Origin: Oscillibacter sp.
GTDB taxonomy: Bacteria > Bacillota > Clostridia > Oscillospirales > Oscillospiraceae
Direction: 5' to 3'
Length of the DNA stretch: 11,231 nucleotides
Assembly: GCA_022796315.1 (NCBI GenBank)
Contig: JAAWIL010000056.1
Span: forward strand, 1 to 11,231
In this document: positions 5,707 through 11,231 of the stretch, piece by piece
Layout of the letters: every line of letters begins with the position of its first letter
Position numbering within the stretch: position 1 is the stretch's first letter
The notes under the pieces: model-generated
What the model saw: only the letters and a program-made list of their open reading frames with translations
Told to the model about the DNA's origin: nothing
Database searches by the model: none
Made by a program: the position numbers and the translations under genes

Positions 5707-6169
5707 AAAAGAGGCGGAGAGGATGGAAAGAAACGGAAGAACCGGCCCGTTCCCCAGTCCCCGGCCGCCGGACAGGGCCCCGGCAGGAATCTGCCGGGCT
5801 TGACGCACATAGACAGCGCCTGCGTGGAGATGCTGGCGGCCAAGACGGTCTGCCTCTGCGGCACCGGCGGTGTGCCCGGCGTGGATTGGGAGGCCTCCAA
5901 GCGGCGCTGACAGGCGGGCTGCTTCAAGGGCGGGCGGCACAGTCTGGGGGCGCGCCCGGTTTCAGGACGCCGTCAAGGCCCGGCGTCAGGCCGAGGAGAC
6001 CCTACCGGTTTTTGGGTGAATTTGCCTAAGCGGCGTCTCAGGACGCGGCAGAGGCTGATTCATAAATTGTCTGGAGGAAAGGGGCTGAGAGGATGTTTCA
6101 GAAGAGTCCACCGGACGGACGGCCCGCCGTGGTTATGCGCCGGCGGCGGCGGAGGGGTCCTTCGGTGGG

Positions 6170-6257
6170 CCGTACAGGCGTGCGGCAAACCATTGGAAAC
6201 GATGGGACGCAAAGCCAGAGGCTAAGGGGCGGCGGCTGCCGCCTGAGGCTCGTTCGG
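6170..6257 (+). promoter_or_regulatory. GEMM-I (cyclic di-GMP class I) riboswitch aptamer, copy 1
   Basis: The core GGCAAACC (6184-6191) is followed by the P2 stem ccattg/cgatgg (6190-6195, 6200-6205) closed by a GAAA tetraloop. The canonical GGGACGCAAAGCC follows (6204-6216). Then comes GGCTAAGG, the tetraloop-receptor strand, opening P3, whose tip ggcggc/gccgcc (6228-6233, 6238-6243) is perfect. The opposite receptor strand is TGAGG (6244-6248). The G at 6185 corresponds, by my alignment to Vc2, to the G that selects c-di-GMP over c-AMP-GMP. The outer stem P1 is less clear; ccgtac (6170-6175) with gttcgg (6252-6257) is one option with one mismatch. Confidence 0.88.
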
Positions 6258-6351
6258 TTGCAGCTTGGCAAACCGGCGGAAACGCCGGGACCGCAAAGCC
6301 AGAGGCTACGGGGCATCCCTCTGGGGCGGCCCTACGCTCGTTCGGCTACCG
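6255..6351 (+). promoter_or_regulatory. GEMM-I (cyclic di-GMP class I) riboswitch aptamer, copy 2
   Basis: A second copy repeats the architecture 83 bases on. It has GGCAAACC (6267-6274), a perfect P2 ccggcg/cgccgg with GAAA loop (6273-6288), GCAAAGCC (6293-6300), GGCTACGG (6304-6311), and a P3 closed by gggc/gccc (6311-6314, 6329-6332). The 3' flank GCTCGTTCGG (6336-6345) also follows P3 in copy 1 (6248-6257). P1 pairs cggttgc (6255-6261) with gctaccg (6345-6351), with one T-T mismatch. Unlike copy 1 it has an extra C before CGCAAAG (GGGACCGCAAAG). Its P1 ends 48 bases before the start codon of the adhesin gene, so it is the copy placed to control that gene. Confidence 0.88.
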
Positions 6352-6353
6352 GA

Positions 6354-6391
6354 TTCCTTTGCGTCCGTGCAAAACTTGCAAAGAGAAGGAA
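6354..6391 (+). promoter_or_regulatory. Candidate expression platform and ribosome binding site of the adhesin gene
   Basis: The ribosome binding site AAGGA (6386-6390) lies 9 bases before ATG 6400. The hexamer aaggaa (6386-6391) is exactly complementary to ttcctt (6354-6359), which begins two bases after the aptamer P1. An overlapping hexamer, ctttgc (6357-6362), is exactly complementary to gcaaag (6378-6383). The two pairings share bases 6357-6359 and cannot form fully together. This would suit a translational switch. No terminator-like stem with T tract exists between the aptamer and the gene. Confidence 0.4.
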
Positions 6392-6399
6392 GAATGTAT

Positions 6400-9300
6400 A
6401 TGAGAAAATGGAAAAACCTTACAAAACGAGGGTTTGCGCTGTGCATGGCCCTCGTAATGTGCGTGGGTCTGCTCCAGATCTCCGCCTTTGCGGCGGGGGA
6501 AACCGTGGACGTCTGGGACGGCACCGTCGCAACCGGCTTTGCTGGGGGCAACGGCACGGAGGATGATCCGTATCAAATCGAGACCGCAACACAGCTAGCA
6601 TACATGGCACAGCAGATCAATAGCGGAATCGGCAATAAAAGTTATTATTTGCTGACATCTGACATTGATTTGGCCGATATGCCCTGGACGCCGATTGGAA
6701 TAGATTCCAACTTCCAATTTATGGGGCACTTTAACGGCGGAAAGCACACGATCCGTAACCTGAATGTAGATTACGCAAAATCAAATGCAGGTGCCGGATT
6801 ATTTGGCCGGGTTGCTGGTAATGTCACGATTCGTGATCTTACGATTGACGGAGGTACTGTTAAAAGTACTGATTCAACAGAAGCTGGTGCAGTGATCGGT
6901 TGGTTAGAGGCCGGTACAAATAACCAAGATTTCTGTGACTTGCATGTAAAAAATGTTGTTGTAACGGGAAAATATGTAGGCGGCATCATTGGCTATATCC
7001 ATGCTACCAACAGCGAGATCACGCTTTGCTGTTCCTCTGTTGAAGGCGGACGTTTCAGTTCTCCTGCCTGGGGCTCCAATATAGGTGGTCTGATTGGATG
7101 CTGCGGTTACAGCAGTGGAACGATCTATGTTGCCCGTTCCTGGTGTGGACTGGACAGCGTGAGTGGCTGGACCGCTGGAGGCATTGTTGGCATGGCACTC
7201 CATGGAGGGCCAGAGCTGCATGTTGTAGACTGTTATAACAAAGCCAACGTCAGCACGGTTGCTAGAGATGCTGAGGTTGGTACTGGCACTTCTGTGTCAG
7301 GGGCTGGCGGTATCGTTGGTTATACCTACAATGCCGGTTCAACCATTGAGCGTTGCTACAATACGGGGAAAATCAGCACGAGCGGAGCCTATGCTGGTGG
7401 AATTGCTGGCGTTACTCCAGGTGCTACAATCACAAATTGTTTCAACCTTGGAGAAATTGTCAAGGACAGTAAAGGGAATGCTCGTCCAATTGCGTACACT
7501 GGCACACAAAATGGTTGTTCTTATTTGAAGGGCTCTTGGAAGTATAATACAACTAAGGGTGATTCGGAAGCGACTGTAAAAACCAACATTGCCAAGTACT
7601 GCACAGCAGACTACGGATGGGTTTCCAATGACAGCGGTCTGCCTACTGTGAAGGAATGCCTTCCCACAAGCGGAGATGCGTGCGATTGCCCTGTGGTCAA
7701 AGTTCTGGGGTATAACAACACAACTGTTAGACCGACCCGGACCATCACCTGCAAATGCAAGCCGTATTCTCTGCCGGAGGGCGAGTCCAAGCACCTGACC
7801 GACATCACCAAGGCGCTGATGGACGAGGCCGCCGCCAAAACGGCGGGGCTCGACACCACCGGCATCACCTTCCCCGATGGCAACGGCAAGGTGACTCTGG
7901 CGGCAGATCAGGAGACTGTGACCCTGCTCTACAAGATCACCGTCACCGGCGACGAGGGCGCGAACTACGTTGTCACCGACGAGAACGCGACCAAAGTTGG
8001 CGGTGCTGAGCTGACCGGCATTATCGCTGAGGGTGAGACGGAGGCGGTCATCTACGTGACCAAGACCTTCACCAAGGACCAGATTCAGGCGGAGCAGGTC
8101 ACCAACACGGCCTACGTGAAGCCCGGTGATGACGGCACCGATTTGAAGCCCACTGATCCGAACAAGAAGCCCGATGACGAGAAGGGGCTCCCCAGCGATC
8201 CCGTCGATTCGGACGTCACCCAGGACCCCAACGTGGAGATCACCAAGGTTTTGAAAGCGGGCAGTCCCGCCAGCTACACGGTGGGAGACACGATTGAGTG
8301 GACCATCACGGTGACCAACAAGGGCCTGTTCACCCTGGAGCACCTGAAGGTGACGGATACGCTTGTCGGTGTGACCGGCGATGTCACCATCACTGCCCCG
8401 ACGGGCGTGGACGGGAACGACTTCACCCTGGTCCCCGGTGCGTCCGTGGAATTCACCGCCTCTGTGGTGACTGCGGCGGCGGGCATCTATCAGAACAAGG
8501 CTGAGGTCAAGGATGAAACCGGCAAGACACTGGATGAAGTCACGACCGAAGACCCCAACAGCCCCATGGTGAATGAGCCTACCGTCAATCCCAAGCTGAC
8601 AGGCATCCACAAGGAATTGCTGGAGACCGTACCCGCAGGCGTCACCCTGCCCGCAGACGTCACCCTCTCCGAGAAGGACGCCGAGGGCAAGTACATGGCC
8701 GACGCTGACGGCAAAGTCACTTTGCTCTACAAGATCACCGTCACCGGCGACGAGGGCGCAAGCTACACCGTCACCGACGATGGTGCGGTACTGGTTCCCG
8801 GCAGCAGCTGGACCGGTACCATCGGCGAGGGTAAGACCGAAGCAGTCATCTATGTGACCAAGACCTTCACCGAGGACGATGTCAATGACGGCAAGGTCTC
8901 CAACACGGCCTACGTGAAGCCCGGCGACAACACGGATCTGAAGCCTTCCGATCCGGACAAGAGGCCCGATGACGAGAAGGGGCTCCCCAGCGATCCCGTC
9001 GGTACGGATGTCACCTCCGCCTCCTACGAGCTGGAAGTCAAGAAGACCATGGTGGACTCCACGGCTTCCAACATCCCCGAGGACGAGGAGTGGGTGAGCT
9101 TCACCGTCACCGTGGAGAACAAGAGCAACCAGCCCCTTTACAACCTGATGCTCGTGGACACCATGGACCAGACGCTGGAGATGGTCTCTGACTCGATTGA
9201 TGTTCAGGTAACCCAAAATGGCGAGAACACCAACTCTGAGTTCAAGGGCACCCGGGAATTCCTGGAGCCGAAGAGAGACGAGGACGGGCGGATCATCTGG

Positions 9301-11142
9301 ACCGATGAGGGCGGCGTCACGCGGCTGGAAGACGGTGAGACAAAGTGGGACCACACCTGGACGCTGGAGGGCGCGTTCCAGCCCGGCGCGAAGATGACGG
9401 TGACCTACGACGCGAAGATCATCTATCCCGCCGGCGCGTCCACCGTGGAGTTCTACAACTACGCCGACGCCTTGGCCGGCACGGAGCCCGGCGATTCCCC
9501 GAAGTATGACGGCGATACCGTTGAGGAGCTCAGCGACGGCAGCCTCCGGATGAATCTGGCTCTGTACAGCTTCGTCGGCGGCAGCAGCGGCAGCGTAGGC
9601 AGCGGCTCCGGCGGCAGCGGCTCCGTGGGCGGCCAGCGCACCAAGTACACGCTGATCTACAACTTCGACGGCGGTACGTGGAACAATGAGTCTTCGTATA
9701 TCAATCAGACCAAGGGCCTTCCAGATGTTTCCTACACCTTCACGGTAGACGGTGAGATTGTGCCGGAGAAACTCGGTTTCGAGTTCAAGGGCTGGAAGAG
9801 CCAGGACGGCAAGATCACATATGGGGCCGGCGCTGAAGTCCTTGTGACGAGGGAGAATCCCTCCAAGACCATTGTCGCAAGTTGGGAGCCGAAGACGCCG
9901 GATACCGTTACGGTGACCTTCAATCCCAACGGCGGCAGCTGGAGCGGTTTCGGGAGTCCTCAGACCGTGACCGTGGAGAGTGGCAAGACGATTGCCGCAA
10001 GCGGCGAAGCCGTTCCCGATGCTCCCAGCAAGGGGACGGATCTCTTCCTGGGCTGGTTTACCGAGTCTACCGGCGGCGAGAAGGTCGATCCTGCAACGGC
10101 GACGTTCGATGAGGACACCACCCTCTATGCTCACTGGCAGGAAAATGAGGTCAAGGTTACCGTAAACTGGGTGAACGGCAGCGATATCGTGCAGACAGAA
10201 GAGATCCCGGAAGACGAGATTACCGGTGACGACAACGGGATTGTGGTGCCTAAGGAATACTATCCAGCTGACGCTCCCACCGAAAACGGATATTGGAGCG
10301 ATCCTGTCTGGGAAAGCGACGGCAGCATCACGATCACCTGGGTGGACGAAACCGCGTACACTGTGACCTATGATTGGGGCGATCACGCTCCGAGTACGGG
10401 CGAGGCTGCACCTGTGGACTCCGCCAGCTACACGAAGGGTTTCGAGGTAACGGCATTGGCTCCCGATGTAACGCAGGATACGGTGGACGGTGTGGAGTAC
10501 ACCTTCGCTGGGTGGACGCTTTCCACTGACGGTACGGTGAACGCCGGTGAGACCTTCACCATGCCCGGTGAAGATGTGACCCTGACGGCGATTTGGACAA
10601 AGCAGTCCGTTGGCGTCGGCAATCCGGAGGACCCCGATCTGCCCTCCCACGAGCTGCTGGCAGGTCTGATTCGTGTGGTTGTGGAGTGTGATAACCGCAA
10701 TCACGAGGGTGTTACCCGGCAGACTGTTGCTCTCCGTGAAAACAGCTATGATCTGGTGCGGGATGCGGATGACCCCACTCTCTGCACGGTGACCATCCAT
10801 CCTGCATTCTATCAGGATGTGTTTGGCACGGATCATCACTATGTGAGCATTGCCAATCAGGTGATTGCTCTCCGCTTTGTGTCCGTAAACCAGGAGGATC
10901 TGACGCAGGCGGAGGAAGACCAGGAAGATCTGCAGATCCCCGAGGTGACCCTGCCCGGAATTCCGGGACAGGAGGACCCTGAGGAAACGGTCATGCCTGA
11001 GGAGTCCGGCTCTGATGATGAGGTTTTGGCCGAGTCCTCCGGAGACATCCAGGAGAACAAGGACCCCCAGGGGAACGAAGATCTCCAGGGGAACGAAGAT
11101 CTCCAGGGGAACGAGGACCTTCAGGAGGACGAGGCCAACCAG
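6400..11142 (+). CDS. Giant secreted multidomain surface protein, putative adhesin (3' end missing)
   Basis: At least 1581 residues are encoded, and the frame has no stop to the window end. The start at 6400 has AAGGA 9 bases upstream; an in-frame ATG at 6394 is too close. Residues 1-31 are a signal peptide (MRKWKNLTKRG, hydrophobic core, then AFA|AG). Residues 54-353 form a right-handed beta-helix of GLUG type with about seven G-G-[LI]-[IVA]-G motifs (such as GGIIGY and GGIVGY) and CYNTG-like turns. A Cys-rich link follows (428-456). Two related domains (about 461-606 and 728-871, both with LYKITVTGDEG and KPDDEKGLPSD-like segments) alternate with DUF11-like beta-sandwiches (about 612-721 and 876-1047). 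A 21-residue Gly/Ser linker (1059-1079) precedes InlB-B/Flg_new-type repeats (1083-1164, 1168-1246) and two related modules (about 1252-1401, the last SHIRT-like). An unrecognised domain and an acidic tail close it. No sorting signal is visible because the 3' end is lost. Role and binding partner are inferred. Confidence 0.9.
7925..7961 (+). repeat. Intragenic direct repeat A, copy 1
   Basis: This 37-base stretch (coding LYKITVTGDEGA) is identical to 8723-8759. It marks the start of the duplicated domain pair of the surface protein. Confidence 0.85.
8169..8206 (+). repeat. Intragenic direct repeat B, copy 1
   Basis: This 38-base stretch (coding PDDEKGLPSDPV) is identical to 8964-9001. Together with repeat A the offset is 795-798 bases, so the whole unit of duplicated domain plus DUF11-like domain is the period. 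Confidence 0.85.
8723..8759 (+). repeat. Intragenic direct repeat A, copy 2
   Basis: Identical over 37 bases to 7925-7961, while flanking codons have diverged. A third matching stretch, around the codons for NTAYVKPG, lies at 8104 and 8902 with the same 798-base offset. Confidence 0.85.
8964..9001 (+). repeat. Intragenic direct repeat B, copy 2
   Basis: Identical over 38 bases to 8169-8206. It ends at the junction to the second DUF11-like domain, as copy 1 does to the first. Confidence 0.85.
11065..11130 (+). repeat. 18-bp tandem repeat coding PQGNED/LQGNED
   Basis: Three units of 18 bases (11065-11082, 11083-11100, 11101-11118) encode PQGNED, LQGNED, LQGNED, and a decayed fourth begins at 11119 (LQEDEA). 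Units two and three are nearly identical (ctccaggggaacgaagat). It lies in the acidic tail of the surface protein, 12 bases before the foreign rpoB sequence. Confidence 0.9.
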
Positions 11143-11231
11143 CCTCCCCGACGGCACCCCGCTGGACATCGTGCTGAACCCCCTGGGCGTGCCCTCCCGT
11201 ATGAACATCGGGCAGGTGCTGGAGGTCCATC
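11143..11231 (+). CDS. rpoB: Internal fragment of rpoB (RNA polymerase beta subunit), probable chimeric join
   Basis: In the frame beginning at 11144 the sequence reads LPDGTPLD and then LNPLGVPSRMNIGQVLE, followed by VH to the window end. This is the near-invariant segment in the C-terminal part of the bacterial beta subunit. There is no start codon and no upstream rpoB sequence. The preceding bases belong to the surface protein in a different frame (+1 versus +2), so it is not a protein fusion. A real rpoB here would be missing well over 1000 N-terminal residues. The simplest account is a misjoin at a contig end. Confidence 0.88.

Larger units (their letters stand above)
5150..6169. other. 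Gene-poor interval before the riboswitches
   Basis: About 1 kb holds no convincing gene. Open frames exist (for example 5520-6029), but they cross strong hairpins, lack ribosome binding sites and read as low-complexity or composition-driven peptides. Bases 5230-5710 are AT-rich relative to the surroundings, while 5720-6169 are GC-rich. Visible structure includes gctcag-a-ctgagc (5415-5427), the long hairpin at 5543-5590, the inverted repeat at 5667-5706, cccggcag/ctgccggg (5779-5786 with 5791-5798), and gcgtc/gacgc near 6033-6046. A convincing promoter for the downstream riboswitch transcript was not found by eye. Confidence 0.5.

Noticed and set aside
5656..5910. A frame ending LTHIDSACVEMLAAKTVCLCGTGGVPGVDWEASKRR that looks locally protein-like.
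   Set aside because: The segment matches no family I recognise, the frame starts in AT-rich structured DNA, and no start with a binding site precedes the protein-like part. It might be a gene remnant but cannot be supported.
5520..6029. A 169-codon plus-strand open frame in the gene-poor interval.
   Set aside because: It crosses the 20-bp hairpin at 5543-5590 and the 5667-5706 repeat, changes composition midway, and has no ribosome binding site or recognisable family.
6121..6180. A possible third riboswitch copy upstream of the pair.
   Set aside because: The region is GC-rich and structured but lacks GGCAAACC and GCAAAGCC, so no third aptamer is supported.
6394..6396. Alternative ATG for the surface protein two codons upstream.
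   Set aside because: It is only three bases from the AAGGA site, too close for normal initiation, while ATG 6400 has 9-base spacing and gives a typical MRKWKNL signal start.
7339..11208. A 1289-codon open frame on the minus strand, antisense to the surface protein.
   Set aside because: It mirrors the plus-strand codon bias, begins inside the rpoB fragment, has no ribosome binding site, and reads as Val/Leu/Gly/His-rich low-complexity sequence with no domain. The plus-strand frame has a signal peptide and recognisable domains.

Overview
The window reads as chromosomal DNA from a GC-rich gut Clostridium relative. The most likely family is Oscillospiraceae (the Flavonifractor/Lawsonibacter/Intestinimonas neighbourhood). 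This rests on sigma-A type promoters, strong AGGAGG ribosome binding sites, a clostridial acidic zinc-ribbon protein of the CD1247 N-terminal family, and a c-di-GMP-I riboswitch pair in front of a large surface protein. The placement is inferred from protein and motif character, not from a database search.

Bases 1-5150 are a compact housekeeping block. On the plus strand it holds a YqeG-type HAD phosphatase (207-722), elongation factor P (891-1457, with its own promoter at 737-765), and a small acidic zinc-ribbon protein (1585-2022). A strong terminator at 2030-2071 also receives a convergent minus-strand gene for a zinc-type ABC transporter substrate-binding lipoprotein (2070-3011). That gene has no permease or ATPase beside it. 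Divergent from it is a two-gene translation operon, rpsB (3325-4059) and tsf (4095-5012), with an excellent promoter plus A/T tracts, a roughly 110-base leader, and an intrinsic terminator at 5107-5149. The frequent next genes, pyrH and frr, are absent.

Bases 5150-6165 contain no convincing gene. They hold an AT-rich patch with a very strong 20-bp hairpin and a further segment that could pair with it in the alternative.

Bases 6170-6351 hold two tandem GEMM-I (cyclic di-GMP class I) riboswitch aptamers. They are recognised by the GGCAAACC core, GAAA-capped P2 stems that covary between the copies, the CGCAAAGCC segment, and the GGCTAAGG/GGCTACGG tetraloop-receptor strand. Directly downstream, a gene starting at 6400 encodes a giant secreted protein: signal peptide, GLUG-type beta-helix, DUF11-like beta-sandwich and duplicated domains, Gly/Ser linker, InlB-B-type repeats, and an acidic Gln-rich tail. 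The natural reading is c-di-GMP control of a surface adhesin. No plus-strand stop occurs in its frame before the window ends.

The last ~89 bases (from about 11143) are not adhesin sequence. In another reading frame they encode an internal piece of the RNA polymerase beta subunit (LNPLGVPSRMNIGQVLE). The piece joins abruptly just after a short tandem repeat, which most simply indicates an assembly chimera at a contig end.
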